A stretch of DNA of 64,000 bases from Sinorhizobium numidicum (GTDB lineage: Bacteria > Pseudomonadota > Alphaproteobacteria > Rhizobiales > Rhizobiaceae): contig NZ_CP120367.1 of the NCBI RefSeq assembly GCF_029892045.1, forward strand, positions 2,232,001 through 2,296,000, read 5' to 3'. Below the pieces are notes generated by a model that worked only from the letters and a program-made list of their open reading frames with translations, was not told the origin of the DNA and did no database searches. How positions within the stretch are numbered: the stretch's first letter is position 1; every line of letters begins with the position of its first letter. The translations under genes were made by a program, and so were the position numbers. Positions 25,399 to 34,756 of the stretch are shown piece by piece.

Positions 25399-26742
25399 TC
25401 AGTGAGATAGCTTACTATTGCGGCTGAGCACGCTCCAAAATGGACGTTTGATTTCGACCAGTGGCCGACCGGGACCACCGGCCTTGAGCCGGTCCCTAAG
25501 TAGAGCAACTAGATCTTTTTGAACCGCCGGGTCGGACAAGAAATAGCTATGACCCGCAAAGCCCGCTCTTCCCTTGTATTCGATAAAGTCGGCGATACCG
25601 GATAACTGCGAATTCTTCCAGAGCGCATTCGAGCCCGCCTCCTTGGAGCTGATGCTGGCGCTGGTTAATCGCCCGAGCCGCACTACGCTTCCGAACAGCC
25701 CGCTTGAAAGGGCAAGCGCCTGGTCATTGGGGGATGAATATACTGTCAGATGCAGCGAGCCTATGGGCGGCAAAAGGCCGTAGGGGGTTGCGTTTGCTCC
25801 GAAGGGCGCATCGGGATCAGACACGAATCCGAACAATCTTGCTGTGGCAACATCGAGATCGATGTCAGGAGCGAACAGCACGACATTGCTGATTTTGTAG
25901 CGCTCGGTAGGAGAAGACCGGGTGGTGTAGGCCTCCATTCCCAGTTGCTGAAGGGCGGATAATAGCACGTCTGCGCCGCGACTGTGCGCGATGAGGTGGA
26001 GACGTTTGATAGCTTCGGTTGCGGAAATGATACGAATAGCCTTCTTCACATCCGCTACTGCGAACTCGCCGGACTCACGGTCGATATTGTAACCGTAGAA
26101 AGCGCCGCCCGATCCGCCCGCTGGCCACGAGAGCGATACGCACACAAACTCTGCAGAAAGGGCATTGCATATCTTGCCGGTGGCTTTGGCGGCATCGTCG
26201 AAACTATTGTTATAGCCATGAACAAAAATGACCACTTCTTTGCGTTCCGCCATCGCAAGGCGCCGGGTCACCTCAGCCTGCAACCCCGCGGCTGCCCGCA
26301 TATGGGCATCTACAGTTTCGGGTACCCGACGAGGCCCCTGAGGCGTGAGTTCAATCGGGTATGGCGACTGCGGAAATTCTCCGAGTTTGGTCGTGCGTGA
26401 AACCTGTAGCGACGCGTCAGGCTGCCCAGCCGACCCATCGTCAAAGCGCGACCGATCGCGAGCAAGCGTAACTGAACCGAAGCTCATTGAACGACCCCGA
26501 AACGAGCTGTAGGCGAGTTCGCCATTAGCCGAGGCGGCAGGCACCCGATCAGTGACGTAAAGTAGATCGAGGGAGTTATCCTGTTTAATGTGAGAAGCAG
26601 CAGTTTCTGTCCCAGCCGGCAATTCGCCGACTAGGCCTCTTCCACTTGAGCAGGCCGCAGGGACGAGAATGCATGGTAATAAGAAAAATAAAGTGGCGAA
26701 CATCCGCAATCGCAGATTGGATGCGTCAAAGCTCATAGGCAT
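25399..26742 (-). CDS. DUF900 alpha/beta hydrolase, lipoprotein-like
   Basis: The 447-residue protein opens with a signal sequence (LRMFATLFFLLPCILVPAAC) whose Cys follows PAA, an imperfect lipobox. The hydrolase domain has the oxyanion strand VVIFVHGYNNSFDD and the nucleophile elbow AHSRG (Ser in HLIAHSRGADVL), then FAPDIDLD and a C-terminal His (GHSYFLSD). This is the DUF900 esterase/lipase-like family of cell-envelope proteins with unknown substrate. The start at 26742 has AAGGA at 5 bp; the further upstream start at 26787 lacks this. It stands alone between the kinase locus and a duplicated small gene. Confidence 0.85.
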   Translation of the reverse strand: MPMSFDASNLRLRMFATLFFLLPCILVPAACSSGRGLVGELPAGTETAASHIKQDNSLDLLYVTDRVPAASANGELAYSSFRGRSMSFGSVTLARDRSRFDDGSAGQPDASLQVSRTTKLGEFPQSPYPIELTPQGPRRVPETVDAHMRAAAGLQAEVTRRLAMAERKEVVIFVHGYNNSFDDAAKATGKICNALSAEFVCVSLSWPAGGSGGAFYGYNIDRESGEFAVADVKKAIRIISATEAIKRLHLIAHSRGADVLLSALQQLGMEAYTTRSSPTERYKISNVVLFAPDIDLDVATARLFGFVSDPDAPFGANATPYGLLPPIGSLHLTVYSSPNDQALALSSGLFGSVVRLGRLTSASISSKEAGSNALWKNSQLSGIADFIEYKGRAGFAGHSYFLSDPAVQKDLVALLRDRLKAGGPGRPLVEIKRPFWSVLSRNSKLSH

Positions 26743-26850
26743 TATTTCCTTCAGTTCGTCTCCAGAACTTGGGCCCGCCTTCGTCATTGGTTGAGTCGCT
26801 GAGGGTGTTGGGCACCATGCCGATGCGCCGTTCTAGTAGCAGTTCTCGAT

Positions 26851-27180
26851 TCAATGTGCCTGCCGAGCCTCATGAATGACCCGCCGCACGTCGTCCGCGA
26901 GGATGTTATCGCGCCTCATCACGAGCTGGACGATGGGGTCGGCCAGCATCTCTTCGAGTGTTAATTCGGGGCTCGTGGTGCCCATGATATGGTCCCCTGG
27001 CCGGTTCGGGCTCGCGCGGCGGCGTTCGGCCAGCAGGTCTCGACGTCGATGTGCCTCCCTAGCATCATAAATGACCCGCCGCACGTCATCCGCGACGACG
27101 TTATCGCGCCTCATCACAAGCTGGATGATGGGGTCGGCCAGCATCTCTTCGAGTGTTAGTTCGAGGCTCGTGGGGGGCAT
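26851..27180 (-). CDS. 109-aa protein made by in-frame duplication of a ~45-aa gene
   Basis: Residues 1-44 and 66-109 are near-copies: SLELTLEEMLADPIIQLVMR versus SPELTLEEMLADPIVQLVMR, and DDVRRVIYDAREAH versus DDVRRVIHEARQAH. The unit is 195 bp. Each copy begins at an ATG (27180 and 26985) with an RBS-like CAGGGGA just upstream, so the second could also be translated alone as a 44-aa protein. The linker RRRDLLAERRRASPNRPGDH is basic. The LEEMLADPIIQLVM core looks like a short helical motif seen in rhizobial small proteins; function unknown. Region 27181-27514 holds no gene. Confidence 0.65.
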   Translation of the reverse strand: MPPTSLELTLEEMLADPIIQLVMRRDNVVADDVRRVIYDAREAHRRRDLLAERRRASPNRPGDHIMGTTSPELTLEEMLADPIVQLVMRRDNILADDVRRVIHEARQAH

Positions 27181-27514
27181 GATGTATTCCCCTGACAGGC
27201 TCGGGCTCGCCGGCGGCTCCGATCGTAACCCGCCGAAGCATTCAAGGGACGGTCGCCGAAACAGGTCCGCTAGTCCATCCCCCGGTGCATGGCCGTTGAT
27301 GATATTATCTGGGGCCGTCGAACTTGGTGCTCGACAGCGCTTGCGCCCTGCGAGCGGTCAGAAGCTGCATGGTGGCGATCGTCGAGGGCTGGAGGGCAGA
27401 CTGGTTGTAACCACCCAGTTAATTCCTCAAATCTATTCGAACCGGCAAGAACGGCGCAGCGGTTTCGACTGCTGCGCCACAAAGACATTATGCCTGATGG
27501 AGCACATCGAGCTG

Positions 27515-27958
27515 TTAAGCAGGATGTGTAGCCCTGAAACCTACCTGAAGCCGATTCCAAAGATTGATCGCACCGATTGCAAGAGACAACCAAGACCGTT
27601 CTTCTGCCGTAAATGCAGCCTCAACCAGCCCCCAATCATCGTCGGGGGCACCAGTTTGCGCGAGGTTGGTTAGCGCCTCAGTCCAGGCAAGAGCAGCGCG
27701 CTCACGCGACGAGTAAAGCGTTGCCTCGCGCCACCCGGTCAACAAATAGAGGCGCATGGGATCTTCCCCGTCTTTCAAAGCTTCTGTGGTGTGTAAATGA
27801 ATGCAGAACACACACGAATTGATCTGTGAGGCGCGCAGCTTGACAAGGTGCAGCAGCTTTGGCTCTAGCGGACCATTTTTAAGAGCGCTCTCCAGCGCGA
27901 AGACGTGTTTAAAGCCCGGTTCAGCAAGTTTGAAGTAATTATTTTGACGAGGTTGCAT
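27515..27958 (-). CDS. Carboxymuconolactone decarboxylase/AhpD-family protein
   Basis: The 147-residue protein has the AhpD-like CxxC pair in INSCVFCIHLHTTEA, with the downstream His typical of alkylhydroperoxidase-like members, and the helical CMD fold (LLHLVKLRASQ; RERAALAWTEALTNLA). It starts at the ATG at 27958 (MQPRQNNYFKLAE); an upstream start at 28045 adds an unlikely Cys-rich leader. CMD proteins of this branch act in peroxide defence or as decarboxylase-like enzymes. It is followed upstream on the same strand by a periplasmic cupin and an NmrA-like reductase, a combination often seen in proteobacterial stress or aromatic-oxidation operons. Confidence 0.85.
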   Translation of the reverse strand: MQPRQNNYFKLAEPGFKHVFALESALKNGPLEPKLLHLVKLRASQINSCVFCIHLHTTEALKDGEDPMRLYLLTGWREATLYSSRERAALAWTEALTNLAQTGAPDDDWGLVEAAFTAEERSWLSLAIGAINLWNRLQVGFRATHPA

Positions 27959-28093
27959 GGTTCTTTCCTTTTCGTCGGTCAGAATCGAGGGTGTGAGGGC
28001 TGGGCATTGTGTGCAACTGCAAGCTCGGAGTATCGAATTTGGCAAGCAGGCATGGGGATGATTACGCTCCGGTTTTCCTCGTGTTGGCCTTGA

Positions 28094-28495
28094 TCACTCC
28101 AGCGGGATAACGGCCGGCGTATCCTTCTTCTTGAGCAGTACTACTATGAATTTGGCGGAATTCGTCTTGCTCGCATTGCGGCTAATGAGGTGAATGTCGG
28201 AGGGGTTCTCGTAGTAGGTTTCTCCTGCAGCAACGGTGACTTCTTCGCCGCCCTTAACCTGCATCACGATCGCGCCCTCCAGGACGTACACGAATGCGTT
28301 GGCATCGTGGCGGTGGATAGGCGAGGAGCCGCCTGGCTGATATTCTACCGACAGCATGAGCCCTTCCTTGCCCGGATAGTCTGGCAGATCCTTGGTCATC
28401 AATGGTGTGACCTTTGCGCCGTCTTCAGCTGCAACTGACAAGGTGCCAAAGCCGACCGTGGCCGACAAGAGCACCATGAGGGGGATAGACTTCAT
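28094..28495 (-). CDS. Secreted cupin-domain protein
   Basis: The 133-residue protein has a signal peptide (MKSIPLMVLLSATVGFGTLS, cleavage after SVAA) and a single cupin domain. SPIHRHDANAFVYVLEGAIV supplies His61, His63 and the later Glu for metal binding, followed by GETYYENPSDIHLISRN. It is a periplasmic metal-binding or storage-type cupin of unknown substrate. It lies between the CMD and NmrA-family genes on the same strand. Its start at 28495 is preceded by AAAGGAGA, a strong RBS. Confidence 0.87.
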   Translation of the reverse strand: MKSIPLMVLLSATVGFGTLSVAAEDGAKVTPLMTKDLPDYPGKEGLMLSVEYQPGGSSPIHRHDANAFVYVLEGAIVMQVKGGEEVTVAAGETYYENPSDIHLISRNASKTNSAKFIVVLLKKKDTPAVIPLE

Positions 28496-28676
28496 ATCGG
28501 TCTCCTTTGTAGTTGATTGGGATATGGCATTCGGGAGAAGTGGATCGGGAGTTCATGGTCTCGTGTGTGGCACGCGCATGCTCCTCTTGAACGCCATGGC
28601 ATCAGGGCGGCAGAGGAGCTGCGGGCGCTTCCGGTGCAATCCGGACGCAGGTGACCGCGACCGGCAATCATTCTGC

Positions 28677-29489
28677 TCAGCACACGCCCATCGGATCCCA
28701 ACGCTCAGCCCCCACGGGTTTTGCAAGCCTATCTTTGGGGAGGCGGCGGACGTTAACCAGCCACCAGCCGAACGTAGTCGCGCCGTATCGTGCTTCGCCA
28801 TCAGGCAGCAGCGATGGATTGTTCAATCGAACACCGAAATAGGGTGCCTCAGAATCGGTAACCACCTTGCGTGGATCGCGATCGGCATCGAGTACTTTAG
28901 CTATCACTTCGTCTAAGCGGAGAATCTCCGGACCAGCTACTTCTAGTGTGCCATTGACGGGAGCGCCAAGGGCCGCACACGCAACTGCTGCAGCGACATC
29001 CTGGGCCGCCATCGGTTGAAATGGCGCATGCGACAGACGAACGGTATCTCCACTCGTGCCGGATTGGGCAATGCCGCGGATAAACTCAAAGAACTGGGTC
29101 GCTCTGACTAGAGTGTAGGGAATTGCTGAAGCCTTGATTTTACTCTCCTGAGCAAGCTTTGCCCGGAAATAGCCGGAGTCCTGGAGCCTTTGAGTGCCCA
29201 CTACGGACAGTGCGACGTGGTGCTTAACGCCGGCATTCGCCTCGGCCGCACTTATATTTTCACCCGCAGTCTTGAAGAAGGCCATTGCGGCATCGCTCTC
29301 AAATGACGGGGAGTTCGAGACGTCTACTACGACCTCGGCTCCCTCGAGCGCCTCCGACAAACCTTTACCGGAGATAGTATCAACGCCCGTAGCCGGCGTT
29401 GCCGCGAGAGCCTGATGACCATTCTGCTGCAGAATGTTGACGACTTTCGTGCCTATTAGGCCTGTTCCGCCAATCACTACGATCTTCAT
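28677..29489 (-). CDS. NmrA-like NAD(P)-binding protein (atypical SDR)
   Basis: The 270-residue protein begins MKIVVIGGTGLIGTKVVNIL, the GxxGxxG cofactor turn of atypical SDRs. It lacks the YxxxK pair at the usual place, as expected for the NmrA/quinone-oxidoreductase-2-like group (FRAKLAQESKIKASAIPYTL; RATQFFEFI). Such proteins sense or use NADP and often act with a cupin or CMD partner. It heads the three-gene leftward set (NmrA, cupin, CMD). The C-terminus is complete. Confidence 0.87.
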   Translation of the reverse strand: MKIVVIGGTGLIGTKVVNILQQNGHQALAATPATGVDTISGKGLSEALEGAEVVVDVSNSPSFESDAAMAFFKTAGENISAAEANAGVKHHVALSVVGTQRLQDSGYFRAKLAQESKIKASAIPYTLVRATQFFEFIRGIAQSGTSGDTVRLSHAPFQPMAAQDVAAAVACAALGAPVNGTLEVAGPEILRLDEVIAKVLDADRDPRKVVTDSEAPYFGVRLNNPSLLPDGEARYGATTFGWWLVNVRRLPKDRLAKPVGAERWDPMGVC

Positions 29490-30091
29490 GACTACACCTC
29501 TTATTTAACGCGGCGCGTGACGCTCCCAAAGACCTCTCTGTTGCGCCTACGGATCCGGTCCGCGCGGTGGTCTGCATGAAAGATGACGCAATGGGCAGTG
29601 TCGTCGCTATCGTTCGAACCGATGTTTGCTGTCGACAAAGGCGTAATTCGCCCTAGACCTTCCGCCAGCCCGCCCTAGCGACCAAGCTAGCCGATCCGGG
29701 ATACGGGTCTGTGAGCTACTCGTTCTCGAGCATTCTTCCGCAGAGGGTCTTGGCATCAGTGTGCTGATGCTGATTGCAGAGTGCAGGTTTCTCTAATCGT
29801 GACGACGGTGAAGCCGCTTATTGTGGACAGCATGCCCGGACAGGGATGGTCCGCCGATCTGAATGGAAAAGCTCCGCTATACTAGCCCGCTTCCGACCCA
29901 CGTCGACCTTCAATCGGTCGCCTTGAAAGGATTCGAACTGCAGATCCTGGAGTCTAGAATCGCAGCAATGCCATTCATGCAAAGGGGGAAACGCAGCCAA
30001 AAACCCGCCAACGAGCTTATCTGCTATTTAACGGCGGCGTCGGTGAAGCCTTCGAGTTCCGCCCCGATTGACGATAGAGCGTCTCCAATAC
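29490..30091. other. Stretch without a recognisable gene
   Basis: About 600 bp between the NmrA-like gene and a decayed nucleotidyltransferase. The first ~100 bp should hold the promoter of the leftward NmrA set. No coding sequence, repeat or insertion-sequence end was recognised. Confidence 0.45.
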
Positions 30092-30712
30092 TTAGCTTGG
30101 CCGCTGCCTTCTTTTTTCCGGAAGCAGGCTAAGGCCCTTCTGGATCGCGGCGCGCCAGCTCTGACCTCTGCCCCAAGCTTCGGCAAAGACCTCTGCGAGT
30201 TCCTCTTGTCGGCGTGTGGCTTCCAGTGCCTCGATCAGGAGGCTGGCCTGATACACGTCCTTCTCCCGTTTCGCGATGCCGTTTACATCCCACTGCCTGC
30301 GGGAGGCGACGATCAGTTTGTGCACTGCATAGCGCTCCGGCGATGGCACGATCACAGGAACACCCGAGCGATGCAGCATGACAGTCCGGACGGGCTCATG
30401 GATTAAAAAATCGAGAAAACGCAATGGCTGTGCCGACGCCCCGCCAAGAGCGGGCATGGGGCTGGCATGATCGGCATAATCATCGGAACCCCGATTGGGT
30501 GTGAGGAATTCGACCCGGTATCGGGCGGCATTCTCGAACTGCGTGATCCTGTGCGGGTCTGATCGGTGTGGTATCGCCCTGAAAGTAGCGTCAACACTCT
30601 TCAGAATGTCGATGACGGGCGGCAGGCTGTCCTCGATAGTCGAGGACAGCGAATAATGCTGAGCGAAATCGGCGTCTCCGGTATGGACATCGACGATGTG
30701 GTCCCCGCCTGG
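30092..30712 (-). pseudogene. Nucleotidyltransferase-fold protein (GSU2403-like), N-terminus lost
   Basis: A 206-codon frame bounded upstream by a TAA at 30713-30715, with no start codon, reads ITQFENAARYRVEFLTPNRG, LGGASAQPLRFLDFLIHEPV and ERYAVHKLIVASRRQWDVNG. These match the C-terminal part of the GSU2403-family nucleotidyltransferase fold. The catalytic N-terminal lobe is missing, so it is a remnant. An internal ATG at 30457 would give only 121 residues. It lies next to another remnant (30790-31070) on the same strand. Confidence 0.65.
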
Positions 30713-30789
30713 TTAGCGCGGCCATCAGTTCGGGGAACCCCACCTAAATCACAGGGTTGCAGACGCGACTCACCTCCTCCGCCTTGAAT

Positions 30790-31070
30790 GGCAATTTTTG
30801 CGGCAAGACCGCCGCCGTTGCGCAAGGTAGTGAGCACCGATCGCCGTCGCGAGTTGTTGGGCGATGGAAAGCCCAAGGCCGGTCTCACCGGTATCGCGGT
30901 TGCGGGATTGCTCCTACCGGTAGAAGGGCCTCAGGACCGCTTCCACTGGCTTTCCGGAATACCGGGGCCGCGATCGGGCACCTTGATGAGCACGGTCTCA
31001 TCGGCGAGGCGCTGCATCGGCGATCTGCCGGTCATAAGCATTCGCAAGGGCTTGCGGCGACGGGCGGCTT
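30790..31070 (-). pseudogene. Histidine kinase ATPase-domain remnant
   Basis: Minus-strand reading gives ADETVLIKVPDRGPGIPESQ (N- and G1-box region) and a stop at WKRS*. In a shifted frame NRDTGETGLGLSIAQQLATA (G2 box) follows, then further damage near the C-terminus. It is the end of an EnvZ/OmpR-type sensor kinase. Confidence 0.7.
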
Positions 31071-31081
31071 GAGCGCTGTGG

Positions 31082-33050
31082 CTAGGCATCTAAGGCTGCT
31101 TGCTCGGTCTGCGGCGGTGGTTTGATGAGATCAAGCCCCTTCTGCGCGACCGCGCTGCTTGCGTCCCCGCCGCCGGCGACGGAGACAGTCGGAACGGCAA
31201 ATTTGATCCCTTGGGCATCGAAGGCCTTCTTGATCAAAGCATAGGCACGGCGACGGATCACCGCCTGCTCGCCCGGCTTTGTCATGATCTTCATGCGAAT
31301 CTGAATAGCGAAATCGCCAAACTGCTCGACGCCCTGCATCTTCAATGTTTCCATGATGCTCGGCGCGATTTCCTCATCTGTCAGCAGCTGCTTGCCAACC
31401 TCCTTAACGGTACATTTTACGACGTCCAAGTCGGTATTGTAGGTGACGCTCACCATGATCTTGTCAACATTCCGGAGATAATGTCCTTGACCAGCGTCTG
31501 GGCACCGAAGCCAACGGCAAGCCCAACGACACCTGCACCGGCGATAAGCGGACCAATCTCCACGCCCAGACTGGAAAGCGCCATCAGTATGGCCATTGCG
31601 AGCAGCACAACAAACAATACGTTGCGAAGGACCGGAAGTAATGTGCGAAGCCTAACACTTCTTCGCAACTCGTCGGGGTCGACCGCGTCGCCAGCTGTCT
31701 GCATCAGCTTGCGATCTATCCATGCACTCGTCATCCGCCATGTAAAATCGGCCAGCAGAATGACGACAAAGGCATTGAGGAGCCCTCGAATCAAACGGAT
31801 CGCCATGGTGTCCCTGGCCGCCAGTGTGCCTAAGTCGAGTCCAAGCAGCGATGCAATGAGGTAAGCGCCTCCGATCAGCAGCAGAGCGCGGAGACCGCGT
31901 TCCAATGCTGCGCCGGTGAGCGAAGGAGCACCTTCATCCGCGGCCATCGTGCCCGGCGGACGCATAATATGGTCTATTGAGAGCCTTACGCAGGAAATCG
32001 CAATCGGCAAAACCAGAAGTACAACCCCAATGTAAAACGTGGCGGCAACGCCGGACAACGCGACCAACCAGTTGGCGACTATATAGAGCGTACTTAGCAC
32101 GGTACTGACGCGGTGTCGGCGGCTCACCATATCGACACCGTCGAATGTTGGACAGCGCCAAAGTGCGACGAGGGCCAGACCGAACAAGACCAAGCCCGAT
32201 GCAAGTGCAACAATGTAGGTGGTCTCGTGTCCTACTCCGAGCATCGGCAACAGCTGATAGGTGAAGTGCCCAAATGCGAAGAAGCCAACCAATACTGCCG
32301 ACCAGAAAAACCAGAAGCGAGCGGTGACTGTCGCCATCGGCATCAGCCGAAACCGTTCAGCGCCGGGAGCAAGCACGATCCGCCCCACAACCAATGTCAA
32401 ACGCGCGGCCAGGAACACGAGAAGATAAGCGAGGACGGTGTGCTGCAGTAACGGTGGCCAGTCGAACAGCAGGAAGGCGCCAATACTTCCGACTGCAAAG
32501 GCCAGAAGGACGCCCTGGCCGTAGAGGATACGCAATCCCGCAGCGCGCAACCGGTCGTCGATGGTATCCAGATGTGTCGCGATCATCCGTTTGCGGAAGC
32601 CAGATGCGGCGTGCCAATAGCGCCACTCCAGGCCGAAGCCCAGCGTCGCAAAAAAGACCAGCGGCAGAATGGCGGCGAAGGATCCCTGTTCCCTCATCTC
32701 GGTCATCAATGCGAGACGCGCTCGATTGAGTTCGGCGGGCAGTGTCGGAATGGCGGTCGCCATGTCGTGAACGAAGGAGCGCACTGCATTCAACCGGCCA
32801 ACGATGATCTCGCGGGCGTTGGCGGCTTCGGCCGAACTTTGCTCTTCGACCGGGCGGTTCCCCGTTTGAGACTGAAGCCATGCTTGAATGTCGGGGCGTT
32901 GCAAGATGTCGACAAGATGTCGCAAATCTTCCGGAGGTGGCGCAGCAACGGATGTCGGCTGCTCGACCGGATTGCGTTCCGTTTGGGAAGTGCTGATTGA
33001 CACGGCATCAGTAAAGCGAAGATGAGTGGCAACAAATAGCGGTGATTCAT
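31082..33050 (-). pseudogene. MscS-type mechanosensitive channel, broken at two places
   Basis: The true start (ATG at 33050, after GGAGCG) gives a signal peptide MNHRYLLPLIFALLMP that runs out of frame near 33004; the main part (about 515 residues, many TM helices, VGLAVGFGAQTLVKDIISG) is read from 33003 in the next frame. At about 31453 the beta domain breaks off after VKDIISGM. About 60 residues of the family's cytoplasmic domain are missing, and the C-terminal VSVTYNTDLDVVKCTVKEVG to FAIQIRMKIMTKPGEQAVIR is read in another frame to 31082. Two independent lesions make a functional channel unlikely. Confidence 0.8.
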
Positions 33051-33148
33051 GTAACGCTCCTTGGCCCGTCCACCGTGTTTACAGGTCCCAACGGCGGTCC
33101 ACACCAACGGTTGGCGTACATGCTCCAAAAAACCGCATAGTTCTCACG

Positions 33149-34756
33149 TTAGGGTTCCTTCGTCTTGAGCAACCGCGCAGCGCGCATTTTCGCGTACCGG
33201 GAGAGTCCGATCTTAATGGCGACCAGCACGGGCGCGGCGATGACAAAAAGCAGGGCGACTGCATTGAACGCCGTGTCGAAGGCGATCACCGTGGACTGAC
33301 CTGTGATGACCCGGCCGAGCAGGCTCGCCGCTGCTCGACCAGCGGCCGCGGCGTCCATTCCTCTCGCCGTCAGCATGGCGGTCGTCGTCGTCAGCCGGTC
33401 GATGACCGCGGGCCGTCCTGCGGTGACGTTCGCGCCGAGGACCGCGACATTGGCGACGACGTTGTGGTCGATCAGTGTCTGGAGTGCGGCGACTCCGATC
33501 AGACCACCAAGCTGGCGACCGGTATTGAAGAGGCCGATTCCGGACGCGAGATTTCGGCTGTTGAGGTTGCTGAAAGCGATCAGAGTGATCGATAGAAACA
33601 GGAAACCCAGGCCCAAGCCACGCAACAGGATTGCTGCCATCATGTCGTCCGCGCCGCTCTCGCTGGTCGATCCGGAGAGCATCCACATCGCAACCATGAT
33701 CATCAGGATGCCAAAGGGCACCGTGGCGACCGGAGGAACGCGGCGGACCTGCATGAGGAAGGCGGCAATGAGGAGCGTGCCGATGAAAAGCGCGCCACTC
33801 GGCAACAGGAGCAGGCCGGCATCGGTCGGCGTGAACGCGAGGACGGACACGGCAAAGGCCGGAATCAGGAACGCGCTTCCGAACAAGGCGGCGCCGGCGA
33901 CAAAACTGACGATGAAGGCGAAGGAAAAATCCTCCGATTTGAACAGGGTGAAGTCGAGCAGGCCCTCGCCTTTGGCCAACACTTGTTGGCCGAGAAAGGC
34001 CAGCAGCGTGGCTGCACCGATCACTGTCAGCCAGAGGATAAGAGGTTCCTCGAACCAGTCCCAGCGGCTGCCCTGGCTGAAGACGTAGGTGAAGCAGAAA
34101 AGTGTGACGGCGATCAGCGAGAAGCCGATCCAATCAAATGGACGGTGCGCGGTCCTGGCGGGCATCGGGCCGTCTGCGATCAGCAGAAGTCCGGCAGCCG
34201 CCAGCGCCAGCGGAACAATGCTGAAGAAGATCCATGTCCAGGATTGGCTATCGAGCAACCACCCCTGAAGGGCGGGCGCAATCGTCGCGGGGGCGACAAC
34301 GGACCCCATCGCAAACAGAGCCTGAAGGAGCGGCTGGTGGGATCGCGGATAGGCGAGAAAAATCATCGCCTGGCCGGCGACAAGCAGGGTGCCGCCGGCG
34401 AAGCCCTGAATCATTCGAAGCGCGACCAGCAGGTCCAAGCGAGCCGTTATGGCGGCAATGCCGCACGCCAGGCCCATGGTGAGGGTCGAGCCGACGATCA
34501 GGCGGCGCGGATCGATACGGTTCATCAGCGACGAGGCGGCCATGAAGCCGATGAGCTTGAGCGCGGTGTAGCCGATATCCAGCCACGCGAACTCATCAGG
34601 CGTTGCGTATGTGTCGCCGATGATGTCGCCGCGCCCGAGCGACAGGACGGTGCTGGCGATCGCTTCTGTCAGTGTGGCGAGCACGATGCCCGCGACTAGA
34701 AAGGATCCGGGCGTCGATCTGTGGCGCCTCCGCGTGATGGTGACGGTCGTGGTCAT
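33149..34756 (-). CDS. MFS transporter, EmrB/QacA (DHA2) type
   Basis: The 535-residue protein has about 14 predicted membrane helices. Motif features include LVALRMIQGFAGGTLLVAGQ (motif C-like helix with Gly run) and SGIGLFNTGRQLGGLIGVAA near the C-terminal half, typical of the DHA2 family. Its start overlaps the stop of the HlyD-type adaptor gene (ATGA), so the two form an EmrAB-like efflux pair that would work with an outer-membrane TolC-like protein encoded elsewhere. The substrate is unknown. The cytoplasmic C-terminus RAARLLKTKEP is basic. Confidence 0.92.
   Translation of the reverse strand: MTTTVTITRRRHRSTPGSFLVAGIVLATLTEAIASTVLSLGRGDIIGDTYATPDEFAWLDIGYTALKLIGFMAASSLMNRIDPRRLIVGSTLTMGLACGIAAITARLDLLVALRMIQGFAGGTLLVAGQAMIFLAYPRSHQPLLQALFAMGSVVAPATIAPALQGWLLDSQSWTWIFFSIVPLALAAAGLLLIADGPMPARTAHRPFDWIGFSLIAVTLFCFTYVFSQGSRWDWFEEPLILWLTVIGAATLLAFLGQQVLAKGEGLLDFTLFKSEDFSFAFIVSFVAGAALFGSAFLIPAFAVSVLAFTPTDAGLLLLPSGALFIGTLLIAAFLMQVRRVPPVATVPFGILMIMVAMWMLSGSTSESGADDMMAAILLRGLGLGFLFLSITLIAFSNLNSRNLASGIGLFNTGRQLGGLIGVAALQTLIDHNVVANVAVLGANVTAGRPAVIDRLTTTTAMLTARGMDAAAAGRAAASLLGRVITGQSTVIAFDTAFNAVALLFVIAAPVLVAIKIGLSRYAKMRAARLLKTKEP

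Noticed and set aside
33213..34133. Long open frames on both strands across the MFS gene
   Set aside because: High GC produces shadow frames; only the MFS frame has membrane helices and family motifs.
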